DNA of 64,000 bases from Congeria kusceri (Eukaryota > Mollusca > Bivalvia > Myida > Dreissenidae), in the NCBI GenBank assembly GCA_027627225.1, contig CM051034.1:1985001-2049000 (forward strand), in the 5' to 3' direction. Shown one piece after another: positions 36,910-50,640 of the stretch (position 1 is its first letter; each line of letters opens with the position of its first letter). The notes below the pieces were generated by a model. That model saw nothing but the letters and a program-made list of their open reading frames with translations, was not told where the DNA came from and ran no database searches. The position numbers and the translations under genes are program-made.

Positions 36910-37460
36910 AACCCCTTTGTCAGAGTTATTAGCCTTTATCACTACATAAAGGGGAATTATTAGGCTAAAATGCTGGTCACAGTTATGTGCCTTGGCCAGT
37001 GACCTTATATAATGACCCTGAAGACATGTTTGAAGCATTAATTGAATATCTGTAGCAGATACTCAGATATGAAGTTGTTGCACGCAAACTTTAACCTGAA
37101 ATTTCTAAGTACAAAAAGGGGAATAATTCTGCTAAATTGCAGGTCAGAGTTATGGGTCTTGTTCAGTGACCTTTCGTAATGACCCGGAAGTCATGTGTGA
37201 AGTTTCAGTTGAATATCTGTAGTAGTTATAGAGATATGGAATTGTTGCAAGCAAACTGAATTTCTAAGTTCAAGGGGCATAATTCTGCTAAATTGCAGGT
37301 CAGAGTTATGGGCCTTGGTCAGTGACCTCAAATAATGACCCCAAACTCACATGTGAAGTTTCAACCGAATATCTGTAGTAGTTACAGAGATATTGACTTG
37401 TTGCACGCAAACCTTAACAAGAGCATTACGCCAACGCCGATGAACGGGTGAGAAGTATAG
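36910..37460. repeat. Family G, about three units of 170-180 bp
   Basis: Units share AATATCTGTAGCAGATA, GATATGAAGTTGTTGCACGC, GGAATAATTCTGCTAAATTG, CAGGTCAGAGTTATGGGCCT and TCAGTGACCT. The terminus is GAGCATTACGCCAACGCCGA...GGTGAGAAGTATAGCTC. A second array is at 48010-48445. Confidence 0.85.
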
Positions 37461-38717
37461 CTCAAACCATTTGTGCAATACGGAAACTAAATCAAAGAAA
37501 GCCTATGTATATGAGCCCAGCCAACGGCCACAGACCGTTTGAAATTCTGCACTTTATGCTAAATACTGTGGAATCACTAATTTTCGCGGAGGTCTAATTT
37601 TCGCGCATTTTGAGCTCCCGCCATTGCGTGAATTTATGACAACCACGAATATTTACCGAATAAATAATTAAAACACCAGCAGAGATAATGCGTTTATTCG
37701 TATGTATGTAGGAACTCTTTCATAAACATATGCAGGTATATGTTAATGTCGTGATTTGAAAGTTTTTATAAATAATGTTCCTGGTTTAAATAATACCATT
37801 TATAAGTATTATCTGTTTGAAGAAATAACGCATTGATTGCTATCAGAAAATTACTTTTGTATAAAACAGGTAATGTGCACTAGTTAACAGTTTGTTTTCA
37901 GTAAAGAATAAGCAAACCCGATGTGCAGCCTCTGTTTAAGTCGGCATTCAATTAACAAAAAGTTGCCAGTTTTACACGGCGTAAAATATCTATAGTTTCG
38001 CAGAATGATGCGGCCCCTATATTCTAGAAGTGTAGAAGTGGACGCCTGTTATCAATTTAGAGTTCAATCCATTACTGATACATATGTTTATTGCAATACC
38101 CAAGCTGTCATAATAGGACCACATATTAGTGTTCTGCCTAGTCAGGTGTTACACCGATCAATCATAGCAAAATTTCAAAGTTGAAAAAAGGGAAATCACT
38201 TGAGCAAAATCCTTCATAGAGTTACCTCCACGGCTCGAATTTAACTTTGTTCCCCAATTGCACATTTTCGTGACTAATATTTCAACTCGCAAAAATTAGT
38301 TTCTTCTGGCAATTTCATTGAGTAATAGCAAAATCAACTAAATGTCTTTTTTTTTTTTGGTAAAAATGTGTATTATTAACTTTTAACTGGGTTTAAAGGC
38401 ATTCAAAAACAAATTCGACATTTTTGTTTAAACTCGAGCTGCACATTCTACCTTAGGAAAGACTTAGAAGTTTTTTAGCTTGACATTGTCATAAACTTGC
38501 CTGTTGAAATATGCACCAGTCTCCGCGGTGTAGATCTAGAGTCAGGACGGCCCAATTCATGATGGACCAATTCACATACGGCCCATATCGTTGACAAACC
38601 AGACGATGACCCAAATTTCAAATTGATAGAGTCAGATGAATTGTTGGTTCAGTTTGAGAGCTTTATAATTGTATTAATGGTTGATGACCAAAAATATGTC
38701 ATTCTTATCGTTAATAC
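37461..38717. other. Unassigned, with a dispersed-element end
   Basis: TACTGTGGAATCACTAATTT at 37566 is of a kind seen at the ends of dispersed elements, but I could not find its partner. Nothing else recognised. Confidence 0.3.
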
Positions 38718-39276
38718 AATAAGGCCATTCTGTTTTATTACTTTGTTAAGCATAGGTTTTGAGCTCCATCAGCCCAACACAAAAATTTGATAAGAGTTAA
38801 AAGCGCTAATGACGGAGCATCAAGTCAATCTGATCATTGATATTTACTTTTACCACCACGATTGTGCTTTTTCTTGTTTTTCTGGATATTTTATATGCCA
38901 TTTTAATAGACAAAAGATAGTGCCAATAATATTGGTGTTGTTTAACCCTTTGTATACAATAGTTGTCACCCTTTGTTCCAACATTGCCATGGTACAGTTT
39001 TGTCAATCAAACACATTTTACAAGGTTCGTCAGGGCTTTCCTTCCTTACTGGCGTGGTGGCAGTGGCATTTACGAATCAACCACGCATATTCAAGACTCA
39101 AAAATCAGTATATACAGCAACAATACCATACATGTTAGGAAAGGAACTTTTTTCAGCTACGGTAGCTGTTTAATCTTTGCATCTTTTTTTTTACACATAA
39201 ACCATACGGTCAATCAGTATCTCAGTGGCTACTCAACGAGTCCCTAAGCAGGGGCGTATCACTGAGAATGAAAGTA
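38718..39276 (+). repeat. Right copy of a direct repeat pair
   Basis: Partner of 21993-22600, starting AATAAGGCCATTCTGTTTTA and ending ATCACTGAGAATGAAAGTA. It is about 50 bp shorter because it lacks internal sequence around the left copy's 22450-22490. Beyond 39276 it joins directly to family B units (TGTGGCCAGTTTTGAAC). Confidence 0.8.
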
Positions 39277-40080
39277 TTGTGTGGCCAGTTTTGAACCCAT
39301 GGGCATCATATGAAACAATCTTTGTAGAGGACCACTGGGCCTTGCAGTTTCAGAAAATAAGATTTTTAAAGTCATTTTGCTATTTAAGTCTATATAAACA
39401 TCGAGACCCCCAGGGTGTGGCCGGTTTTTACCCCAGGGACATCATTTGAACAATCTTTGTAGAGGACCACTAACAATGTTACATACCAAATATGAAAACT
39501 CTAGGCCTTAAAGTTTCAGATGAAAAGATTTTTAAAGTCATTTTGCTATTTAAGTCTATATAAACCATGTGAGCCCCGGGGTGTGGCCAGTTTTGACCCC
39601 AGGGGCATCATTTGAACAATCTTTGTAGAGGGCCACTATACAATGTTACATACCAAATATGAAAGCTCTAGGCCTTGCGGTTTCAGAAAAGATTCATTTT
39701 GCTATACTAGTCTATATAAACCATGTGACCCCCGAGGTGTGGCCTCCTTTGTACCCAGAGGCATCATTTGAACAATCTTTGTGGAGGACCACTAGAGGAT
39801 ATTACGTATTAAATATTAAAACTCCAAGCCTTGTGGTTTCAGAGAAGAAGATTTTTAAAGTTTTCGGTTTTTAAATCTTTTTTTAGCTCTTGTGACCTAC
39901 ATATGTAGCGAACTGGAATGATTTCAACCATTTTGAAAGATGGTCACCCAAAGATCATTCTTGTGAAGGTCGGAGAAAATCTGCCAAGCCGTTTAGGAGG
40001 AGATGTTCTTTGAATGAAAATGTTGACACAAGACGCACGACGGACAAAAGGCGACCATAAAAGCTCACCATGAGCACATA
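39277..40080 (+). repeat. Truncated hairpin-bounded repeat, family B cores
   Basis: Four to five family B units are followed by the family's unique 3' region (TTTTTAGCTCTTGTGACCTACATA...) and AAAAGCTCACCATGAGCAC. The terminal hairpin is cut in half: the GTGCTCAGGTGAGC arm is missing and unrelated AT-rich DNA follows. Confidence 0.75.
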
Positions 40081-41274
40081 ATAATGTATTTTTACATCTA
40101 CACTTAAAATCTAAAATCTTAAAGTCAGATCATTTTAATAACCTAACACAGTTACGGACATTATTATAGACATTGACACTGAAAGTGTAATTGTGCAGTT
40201 TTGCTGGCAAAAAGGACAGACTTTTTAATTGCAGGGCTAGTATTTTTTTGATGTTTCAGCTCTACTTGAGAGTAAAATGTTCAAAGTAAAGGTTTTTTTT
40301 GTCAATCAGTTATCGTAAAATGTAGATTTTCATTACTTTATAAAGTACAATGTATCTAAGAATGTTCAAAATACACCAATTTCACTCTTTTTTTTTTCAA
40401 AATATATAAAGTAGGGTGGGGCTGGGGTGCCTGCATAACCGAAGCAATATTGCAAATCCACATGAATATAGGGCTAGCTACAACCCTGAAATTGCGTCAA
40501 TGATACACTCCCAAAAACTTTTCAAGGGGCATATAACAATGCAAATTTGGCCACTGTGCAACCATACAAGAGGATAAACTTAAGTTTTACAAGGCTAATG
40601 CACTCACAGCTGAGCTAAATGTCTTTAATTTAATCCATGAGGTGAACTACCCACTCATGGCAATTTTTATTCTTGTTACTTTTGGGTTCTTTGAGGAAAT
40701 TACTTGTGGGGCACAAAAAAAACCTGCTATGCAGACAAGGAAGGACTTAAACATGGGGCATTTGTTTTTGCAAAACCAGTGCGCTCTTCCTCTATCATAA
40801 CCATGTTTTTTTAACTACTAGTATATCTAAGCAATTCACCAAATCTATGCCACCAATGAAATGTACAACATGATCTCCTCTTACACAATGGTTAATGTGT
40901 TGTGTCACCTTGGCACCCATTTATTAGAAAATCATACTGGGAAGATATCATGTTGTAAGATTAATCATGACAGGGTTACAATCTTAAAATGTAATATAGA
41001 AGCCTAAATTATTCATTTCCAACACTTGTGTCATTTTATACCACCATGGTTTTTTATCAAAATAGCCAAATCGTGCTTCAACATGATAAACATTTCATTT
41101 TATACTTAAAGGGACTATGTCAACAAAAACGTCTTCCTTTCAGTAATTTTAATGTTATTATGTTAAAGAAATCAGCAATATAAAGGCGTATACAATATAA
41201 TGTATAAATAATATGCTACATTATGAGAATTTTGATAAAAAACAATAAAGAAAAATACTTTAAAAAAAACAACA
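40081..41274. other. AT-rich DNA without a recognised feature
   Basis: No gene or repeat structure recognised. Confidence 0.3.
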
Positions 41275-41365
41275 CCCTGAGTGGGTATTAAACTCACGAA
41301 GACGGAGTCATAAGAACAAATAACAGTAGACAGCTGTAACCAACTGCGCTATTCTGACTTGTGAA
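41275..41365 (-). mobile_element. tRNA-like fragment, probably an old SINE head
   Basis: The minus strand reads TAGCGCAGTTGGTTACAGC (A-box-like) and about 50 bp later GTGAGTTTAATACCC (degenerate B box). Stems are poor, so I read it as a decayed tRNA-derived SINE head or tRNA pseudogene, not a working tRNA. Confidence 0.35.
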
Positions 41366-42966
41366 AATGAATGGGCATACTATGATTATGTAAGATACCC
41401 ACAAAAATGACGTCAAAGTGTAAACAATAAAAGGGCCAAACAAACACAACCCAAATTATATAATGATTTTTTTCTCAGAATGCATATACTCTTTTACCTT
41501 TATATATACATTATTTTAACCTTTATTATATGCTGATATTAATACTAAATTTTCAGACTTTGTTCTGCAATTGCCCCTTTGGGGCCCTTTTTATTGACAT
41601 TGTCCCTTCAAAACACACTTCATTAAAGTAGGCAGGACAAACCTGTTATAAAAGATATGAAACTCCAGATGGGTCAGCGGTATCACCCCTTATTTACATC
41701 CTTTAAAGTCCACATTTCTGGCAAATTACCAGACAACACAACCCATGTACTATTGAGAGGTGGGCACTATAGCCACAACGCTGAAGTATTAGGCACTTGG
41801 AAAGTTCTTTGCACCACTTGATACATTGGACGTATGTTTTGTAAACAACGGAACTTAGGAATTTTAATTTACCAATAGGCTAAATGGCCCACAGTAGAAA
41901 TTTTACAACAACCTAAAAAATATAAATAGCTGAATTGTCTCGAGAAGCTTTTGAAATCAATTTGAAAAAAATGTTTTGTAATGAGTAAATCAGTATGATT
42001 TTAACTTTGGTTAATGTGATTCCAGTCAGTTTTGTTTATTAATACTTGCAGTGCTGAAACCGGATATATCCGGTCAAGCTATAGGTAACCTGTCCCATGC
42101 TTAGACCAGATATTTCCGTCAAATCTTGTATCCGATCCGATTGTCCATACTAAACCAACCAATTTCAATTCAAATCTCCTTTATATATGTATAAATGATT
42201 TGTCATAAAACTGTTAAATATACACTCAGTGTTTGATGGTGTAGAATCATCGTGTAAATTGATCATAGCATCAGGGTTGCTGTAACACTGAACTGTAGAT
42301 CTAATGTCAAACATTATCACCAAATGTCTTTCCTTTATCTTTTTGTATTTAAATATTAGGCACATGCACTGACATTAACAATTACAATGGCATTAAACAA
42401 ATACAACTCTACTGTACTTGAAGTGATGCCTCATAAATACACAAAAACAAGCCAGTAAAAAGGAAACATAAATCGAATCGAAATATTTAACTATAAATGA
42501 TGTTTCAAATAAAAATCAAATCAAGTCACTGCTAAATCGTTGCAGCTCTATATTGACAAGACTATATCATTTGATGATTTGAAAAACAATTTAAACAATT
42601 CATTTTAAGATTACACAAAATCCCCAAGGCATGGTTTGATTTATATGGGAATATTTTCAATTTATTCATAATCAACTTCAGACAATTAAATATACTTTAA
42701 TAGATAATGTCAATAATTAATTGGTCATATTTGGAAGGATGCCAAATAAGTCAAGATAAGATTCTTATTCACATTTTCTTGTTTTTGTTTTTTGTTTTTT
42801 TAAATAAAAGCGAAAATATGATGTTAAACATCTAACTACTTGGCTATTGGGAAGAACTAATCACATGACCTTTTGGTCACATTTAGTTCATAGAATACAA
42901 GACCAATAGACCATGGACCTCAGATCTAAAGAAAGATTACAAAGCTTGCAATGTTGCAATGGCACT
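41366..42966. other. AT-rich DNA without a recognised feature
   Basis: No gene or repeat structure recognised. Confidence 0.3.
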
Positions 42967-43299
42967 CAGGGGTGCGGAAATCCTATGTCCCACCTATGTC
43001 CCACCACTGCAGGTAATTTTACTGTTAGACAATTTTTCCTGTCTACTTGTCCCTGGTAGACACGTACAATTTCAGGATGTGAATGATGTACTAGTTGGAA
43101 GTTAGTAACAAATATTTTCATATTATCATATACTTAAATAACAAATTGTGTTTTATTTATTATTTAAGAAAATAACATATCATAAAGGAAGACTGGAATA
43201 AAACTATATTTTTGTTTGGACACCTTACGGTTGATTGAAGATTGTTTCAATAAACTTGTCCATTGATTAGTAAACAATCTTCATATTTCCACACCCCTG
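42967..43299. mobile_element. hAT-like MITE, second copy
   Basis: The left end CAGGGGTGCGGAAATCC and the reverse complement of the right end (CAGGGGTGTGGAAATA) match each other and the 9867-10161 element. The interior contains the same ACTTGTC-type words (CTGTCTACTTGTCC, AAACTTGTCCATTGAT). Flanking duplications are degenerate. Confidence 0.6.
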
Positions 43300-45594
43300 T
43301 TGCACAGATGACTGTCAGTAATGGGTGTTCTACTATTTGCTATGAAGATAAAAGAAACATTTCCAATTATCTTGATAATTTGACCACAATATATAATTTT
43401 ATGAGTTTGCTGTACCAAACCAATATCATGTTAACTAGTTGTTTTGCTGTTACTAATAAAGATATTCAAGCTTTCAAGCAAGCAAATCATGTGGCAGTTC
43501 CTACAGTCTCTAATATTTATGAATACTGTTTCTCTTCTGTCAGCCATAATAACACAACTGACAAACATTTCATTATTGTGCATCTAATTGTTTATACTTA
43601 ATATATATTTTATAATGAACATCAACTGCACGAGTGGCAAATATTGTTCTAAGTACTAAAATGTGCATGCCGTAACAACAGTGTGCCTGTATATCATACA
43701 AGATAATATTTCATTGTCTTTTTCAACAATTAGTGAACACTTTAAAGCTACCAGAAGTTCCATGAGCTGTCAGCCTTTATAACCTTTTTACCTTGAATGT
43801 TTGCTTATTTGCTGAAGATGATACAGATTTGTGCAAATCAAAACAAATAATAACAAGAAGTGCATGTGCTCGCAATTTCACGCAAAGTGACATTCAAAAC
43901 AGGTAATGATTTTTTAACTATACAACTTATACACACAATATTAAATTATTCAAATAATAACAAAATAATTAAATAAATTATATTTGATGAATGTCATAAT
44001 ATTACAAGAACACTGATTCTTGAAATTTATATTTTCAAACAAAAACTGTCTTGTTTACATCCTCGGCTGATTTTACCAGATAATTGGTCAAACAATGTCA
44101 TAGATTGTGTGTATATCGTATACGAGCTATACATCTGTCTGTTATGTTTTATGGAATAATTTTATATGCATCATGCTTACAGTAAGATTGTACCACCTTA
44201 CGGGAAACTGTAACTCATTTCAAGAAAAGCATAACAAGCGTTACATTGAGTCTTTCTAACTGAAATGCATGATTCATGAATGTATATTTGCCCACTTTTT
44301 TTAGAATTGACTCGTTTTTTAAACTTCAAAAGTATCAATAACTGCAACATATTAGCACTGGAATACATATGCCAGCTGGATAATCTAAAACAAAATCAAC
44401 AAAACAAAATGCAACAATTATTATAACAGCATGTTGTAAATAGTAAATTCACCCCCAAAAAACAATTGTCTTTTAATGTTATGTTGATTTTTTCTCAAGA
44501 TAAAACCGGTTGTTGTTGTTTATTCATAATTTACATTATTACAATATATACAACCCATTCTTCCCATAAGAATGAAATGTTCTGTTGGATATATGTCTCG
44601 GATACTTAAAATGTTGAACAGTACTCTTTCAATTCCAACAATGTGAAGTTTGGGCGTCTGTGTTATACATTATTTGACATTAGCAAGTCCAACATTTTTT
44701 GGAAAAATATACTGAAACATTAATTAATACTCAATTGTGTCGAGGTTATTAATATTTTTTATGCTGTTATTTCTTTCAATGATAGTTGAATGCAAAGAGT
44801 CCTTGTCGTGTGCACTGAACATGTTATATGAATAGCTTAATATTCTAGATAAAAAATAAGACAAAAAAAATAAAACGGTAAACTATTTCAAAACTTTTAA
44901 CAATGTAGTAAATGTTGTAACCATGGCCACACAGTTTGCTTGCTTCTTCATAAACACAACTCTTAATACATGATTCTATTTCACAATAGATTGTATTTTT
45001 TAAATAAAAGCAATAGTGCATTAGGTGCTTCCTGATGCATTGTATTAGGATTGTTCTATTCCAATATTTGTATGGTGTAAGTAAAATGTTGCTGTTAGGT
45101 GGTGTAGTTTATCTGTATCTCACCAAAGGATGTCGTTTTGTGTTTATTTGTTTAAATGACATTTCTTTATCTATCAACATTTAATTCTTAAAGAACATAT
45201 TAGCTATGAATAAAAAGAAACAAAAACCATAAAAAGTGTTCTTTTTAGTTATTTGTATTGTTACCATGGTAACCATAGTAACTGATTGATAGTAAAGTTC
45301 CTTTTTTTCATCAGTTTCATCATATACCCATTCTACAGTTCAATTTTTGTGTAAATTATACATGTTATGTTAATTTAACAGCACTTTTAGTACACCCATA
45401 GTATTATTTATGTTTGTCATAAAACAATTCAGCACTGGCAAATAATACAGTTGAAATCAATTCAGCACTGCAAGGGTTAATATTGTGTTTTACTAGATTT
45501 GCCGCTGGATTGTGTAAAAAGCCTGTGGCTTACAGAGAAACTATCAAGTCCTTTTCCTGGGTAGAACCAGTACTTTGTCTCTTGATAAAGATCA
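43300..45594. other. AT-rich DNA without a confirmed gene
   Basis: An open frame of 112 codons (43263-43601) begins inside the MITE and has no recognisable domain. I do not support it as a gene. Nothing else identified. Confidence 0.3.
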
Positions 45595-45680
45595 GTCGAA
45601 AGGCTCCCCAAGTCGGGATTGAACTTGCAACCTCCAAATTGCAATATGCATTACACCACTGCAACTCTGCGTTAATTAGA
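45595..45680 (-). mobile_element. tRNA-like fragment
   Basis: The minus strand has TTGCAGTGGTGTAATGC (A-box-like) and AAGTTCAATCCCGAC (B-box-like) about 40 bp apart. Folding is poor. Probably a SINE head remnant. Confidence 0.35.
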
Positions 45681-46710
45681 AATTTGATGTTTTATTCTAA
45701 CCTTACTATTTTGGAATTATCTATCAAATTATCGCTATTTCGAACCCATTATTCGGGTCCCAACACATGTTTTTAGTGCATTATATCAACTGTAAATTCG
45801 AAGTATGAATCATGAAGATCGAAATCAATTTTCACACCTTTATTGTTATTATCAACATTTGTCTCTGCTTGATTTTCACACCTTTATGGGGTGAGTAATC
45901 GATTAAATGGAACTGTAAGTATGTTTGTATAATTATACATTGGCAAGCTATTGCAGCAACAAGCAACGGAGTTCAAGCATTTATTAGGTTTTTCGTATTT
46001 AAGTTGGATTTACGTTTTCATGTCATCTGTTTGCATATAATTGCACCAGATTCAAAATAAAATTACTTGACTGGTGCAATAAGAAATTTAAAAAAACATC
46101 ACTAGTATACATCTTTGCAATTTTAGAAGTGATTCATATTAAATGAATCTAGAAATGTATTATTCGATTAAACATTATTTCAAAGTATTTTTATCCGTCC
46201 TGACGACTTCCAAATAATGTTGTTTGGCTGCGATTCGCATGATCACATTTCAACTGTAGCTACATAGTTGTATCTGAACAAATAAGCTGCATAATGCTTT
46301 CTTAAATTGATGTAGAAATTTATCAGTATGCATACATATTAAAATATACTGAACCAAGAAAGGAACTTTCACAAAATACATGCCAAATTGTCACCTTTTC
46401 GTTAGAGATGTACACACATAAATGCACATGGTTATTGAACTTTGAAAAATCCGCCGGTTCATTCTAGTAGATTCAAACGATAAACTTACACAACAACCCG
46501 AAGATTTCTGTCAAATCTATTCAAACATAAAAATATTATTTACATTCAAACTCAGCGAAAGTTTCTGTTTTGGTCTAGTATAGTTTAAATATTTATTTAT
46601 ATATAAACCAAACAAACAAGTCAACTTGGCATTGATAATTCTTACAATTTCTAAGAAATTCTTTACTCAATGTATGTTGATCAGCAACATTAGGGGGAAT
46701 GAATTTAACA
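45681..46710. other. AT-rich DNA without a recognised feature
   Basis: No gene or repeat structure recognised. Confidence 0.3.
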
Positions 46711-48007
46711 GACAAGAGGGCCATCATGGCCCTGGGTCGCTCACCTGACTTTAATCAATCATAATCAAACATTTTAGTGTAATTATTTCAAAAATTCAGC
46801 TAAAGGTTATACAATATTTTCAAAGTTTTCAATATGTCATTAAGGAAAAAGGCCCCGATCCCTGGTGGCCATTTTTTCAAACGAATCAAACAATTTTAAA
46901 GCCTGTTGGTAGACGACTACCCAAGGACCATTTCTATGAAATTTTTTCAAAATCCAGTGCTTTCTGACAAGAAGTTTTCAATATAGAAATATATGGAAAT
47001 AGGCCCCGTCCCCTGGAGGCCATGTTTTTTAACAAATAAAAATAATTTGAAGTATATTGGTATAGGAACACCCAAGAAGCATTTATGTGAAATTATTTTG
47101 AAATCCAACCAGTGATTTCTGACAAGAAGTTTTCAATATAGCCATATAAGGAAACAGGCCCTGACACCTGGTGGCCATGTTTCTTAACAAATCTGAAGCA
47201 TTTTGGTATTGCACCACCCAAGAAACATTTATGTGAAATTATTTTAAAATCCAACCAGTGATTTTTGACAAGAAGATTTTCAATATAGCCATATAAGGAA
47301 ACAGGTCCTGACATCTGGTGTTCATGTTTTTTAACAAATCAAAATAAGTATTTTTCTAGAGGACTGCCAAATAAAATGTCTGTGAAATTATTTCCAAATC
47401 TAACCAGTGGTTTCTGACAAGAAGATTTTAAAGTTTACAATATAACCATATAAATAAAAAGGCCCCGCCTGCCTGGTCGCCATTTTTTACCAAATCAAAA
47501 TAATTTGAAGTATTTTGGTACAGAACTACCCAAGGAACAAATCTGTGAAATTATTTCCAAATACTAGCAGCGGTTTCTGACAAGTTAAAAAGTTTTCTAT
47601 ATAGCCATATAAGGAAAAATGCCCCGCTCCCACTGGCAGCCATGTTTTTTTAACAAATCAAAATAATTTTAAGTATTTTGCTAGAGGACCACCCAAGGAC
47701 CATTTCTGTAAATTATTTGGAAATCCAACCGGTGGTTTCTGACAAGAAGATTTTATTTTCAATAACGCCATATACCCTGGGTCCATGTTTTTGAACAAAT
47801 CAAAATAATTTGAAGTATTTTGGTGAGGACCACCCAAGGAACATTCGTAACAAATTTGGTCAATTTCCACCAAGCGCTTTCAGAGAAGAAGATTTTGTAA
47901 GAAATTGTTGACAACAGACTAAGACGACAGACGACAACTACTGACAATGGACAACAACTGACCACAAAATCTTACCCATGAGCACTTCATGCTCAGGTGG
48001 GCTAAAA
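46711..48007 (+). repeat. Hairpin-bounded repeat with a third core type (family H)
   Basis: The left hairpin AGGGCCATCATGGCCCT (46717-46733) plus GGGTCGCTCACCTGACTTTA matches the other hairpin-bounded repeats. The core is different: about seven units of 150-165 bp with TTCTGACAAGAAGTTTTCAA, ATAGCCATATAAGGAAA, GGCCCCG...CCTGG.GGCCAT, AATAATTTGAAGTATTTTGG and AGGACCACCCAAGGA.CATTT. The right end is a decayed hairpin (CTTACCCATGAGCAC / CATGCTCAGGTGGGC, about 47970-48003) followed by TAAAAAG. Confidence 0.8.
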
Positions 48008-48445
48008 AGCCCAGTTTTAGGTCTAGAATATCTGTAGCAGATATAGAGATATGAAGTGTTACACGCAAACTTTAACCTGAAATTTCTAAGTACAAAAAGG
48101 AGATTAATTCTGCTAAATTGCAGGTCAGAGTTATGGGCCTTGGTCAGTGACCTTTTATATTGCCCTTAAGTCATGAATGAAGTTTCAATTTAATATCTGT
48201 AGTAGTTTTTGAGATATGGAGTTTTTGCCAGCAAACTTGAACCTGAATTTTCAAGTACAAAAAGGGACATAATTCTGCTAAATTGCATGTCAGAGTTATG
48301 GGCCTTGGTCAGTGACCTCACATAATGACCCCAAACGTATGTGTGAAGTTTCAATTTAATTTCTGTAGTAGTTACACAGACATGGACTCAAACCTTAACC
48401 AGAGCATTACGCAAACGCCGACGAACAGGTGAGTAGTATAGCTCA
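48008..48445. repeat. Family G array, second copy
   Basis: Two and a half units homologous to 36910-37460, ending CCAGAGCATTACGCAAACGC and AACAGGTGAGTAGTATAGCTC. Confidence 0.85.
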
Positions 48446-49315
48446 AATAGCTCGGTGAATAATCTAGCTAAAAAAGAACCTGATATTATGAAACTAATGG
48501 CTGAAATAAAGATTGAATTTATGACTAAGAGATGACATTAATGTGATTTATATGCAAACAACTTAAACCGGATAGCAGCTTTCATGCCACATTAAAAACA
48601 CCTAGATCAAATATCACAGCTAAAATGTGAAATATTTGCCTTCATGGAGAAATAATTATACATCATTGGTCAGTCCTGTGAAATATTTGCTGTGATAAAA
48701 TGCAGTCCATAATATCCGTTTACATTTTCGTGGAATAGATGAATAAAGAAAAGAAAATAAACAAAATTTTAAAATCTAATCAGTTAAAACCATACAAATG
48801 GGTTCATAACTGTGATTAATTATTCTGAGTTTAAAATCAATACCCCTTTTAATAATTGTGAAATTTGACCTAAAGCAAAAATTGTTGAAAAATGGGCAAT
48901 TACTGAAACGAAATGCTGGATAGAGTTATTTCCTTCGTCAACCGCTGTAAATTTATCACTGTGATCACGTAATTTAAGTTTCAAGTTAATACCTTATAAA
49001 CGTATTGAGAACTTTGACATAAAATGAAAATTGTAAGTTGGAAATTAAGGTTATCACTCCAACAAAATCCTTGAAAGAGTTACCTCCTCATGTCTGTAGA
49101 ATGGGGCCAGCACCATAAAAAGTGTCTCGAATTTCAATTTAATGTCTGTGATAGTTATTAAGAAATTTTAAATTAAACAAAAAATGTAAAAAATATTATA
49201 AGTTTTAAGTCCAAACAAGGTCAGATAACTCTGGAATTACAAATCAGAGGGTTGTCTGTCTAGTTGCAATGGACAACCCTTTTGATAGTGAAAAGTATTG
49301 AAAGTTTCAAATGGA
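48446..49315. other. Unassigned AT-rich sequence
   Basis: Some phrases (GAGTTACCTCC, AAGTTTCAA.T.AATACCTT) suggest worn tandem-core repeats, but I cannot define units. No gene. Confidence 0.3.
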
Positions 49316-49740
49316 TACCTTAGATGGACTCTGACAAACAAGAAGATTTAAAAAAAATTCTATACAGCCATATAAGGAAAACTCCCCCTCCCCCTAGCGG
49401 CCACGTTTTTAACAAATCAAAATGACTTGAAGGAATTTGGTAGAGGGTCACCCAAGGAGCATTTCTGTGAAAACTATTTTCAAATCCAGCCAGTGGTTTC
49501 TGACAAAAAGATTTTTTAAGTTTTCCAGTTTTAAGCTTTTGGTTGCCATGACACCAGAGTTTTCAATATATTTTAATAAATTGAAGGAATGTGGTAAAGG
49601 ACCATCCCAGGAACATTCCTGCCAAGTTTGGTTAAAATCCGCCTAGTGGGTTTAGAGAAGAAGTTGTTTGAAGTAAAATGTGGACGCCGGGCGAAAGACG
49701 ATGGACGCCGGACACAGACTGACCACAATAGCTAAAAACT
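49316..49740 (+). repeat. Family H fragment
   Basis: Two to three units of the 46.7-48.0 kb core (ATACAGCCATATAAGGAAAA, GGTAGAGGGTCACCCAAGGA, TTTCTGACAAAAAGATTTTT). It ends in GGACGCCGGGCGAAAGACGA and CGGACACAGACTGACCACAA, the usual GAC-rich linker, but without a terminal hairpin. Confidence 0.7.
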
Positions 49741-50640
49741 AAACCAAGAAACTTAACCAAACTAGACATGTGTCTGTAGGACACAGTTGCCCCCACATTC
49801 CGCTGGATGTCACAAAACTCTGCTGATGTCGGAAAAATGCAACAAAATACCCAGGTGCACAAGTTCACAATCATGCTGATGAATATATTTATACAGTTTC
49901 ATCAGTTTAGCAGTTTAAATTTTTGAGTTACACGCGACACAAGTCCAAAAATGTATTTGCTAAAAAAAGGGTCATAACTCCACTGATGGCGTCAAAAACT
50001 GCACCAAAATACACAGGTGCACAAGTTCACATGATGATTAATATGTATATAAAGTTTCATCACTCTAGCAGTAATAATTTTTGAGTTGTGCGTGACACAA
50101 GTCCAAAAATGTCATTTTTGCTAAAAAAGGGCCATAACTTTACTGATGTCACAAAAAAACTGCACCAAAATACCCAGGTGCACAAGTTCACATACTGATT
50201 AATATGTTGATAAAGTTCAATCACTCTAGCAATAATATTTTTTGAGTTACACGTGACCAAAGTCCAAACATTTCATTTTTTTTTTGCTAAAAAAGGGCCA
50301 TAACTCAGCTGATGTCGGAAAAACACTGCACCAAAATACCAGGTGCACAAGTTCACATACTGATTTATATGTTTATAAAGTTTCAGCTCTCTAGCATTAA
50401 TACTTTTCGAGTTACAAGCGACAAAAGTCCAAAAATATCATTTTTTCTAAAACAGGGCCTTAACTTAACTGAGCTGTTGTCAGAAAAAACTTCACCAAAA
50501 TATCCAGGTGTACAAGTTCACATGCTGATTAATATGTTGATAAAGTTCAATCACTCTAGTAGAAATACTTTTTTGAGTTAGGAGCGACACAAGTCCAACA
50601 AGCGGGCCAAATGACCTTGGGTCGCTCGTCTGAGTTCCTA
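49741..50640. repeat. Family I, about five units of 165 bp
   Basis: Units share AAACTGCACCAAAATACCCA, GGTGCACAAGTTCACAT, TAATATGTTTATAAAGTTTC, ATCACTCTAGCAGTAAT, TTTTGAGTTACACGCGACAC, AGTCCAAAAATGTCATTTTT and AAAAAGGGCCATAACT. The array ends AAGCGGGCCAAATGACCTTGG and GTCGCTCGTCTGAG, which resembles the left-end module (GGGCCAT.ATGGCCCTGGGTCGCTCACCTGA) of the hairpin-bounded repeats. Confidence 0.8.

Noticed and set aside
36769..36910. Functional tRNA-Asp gene
   Set aside because: The anticodon arm and boxes are good, but the T-arm and acceptor stem do not pair and the sequence runs on into a SINE body.
43263..43601. Host gene (112 codons)
   Set aside because: It starts inside a hAT-like MITE and has no recognisable protein character.
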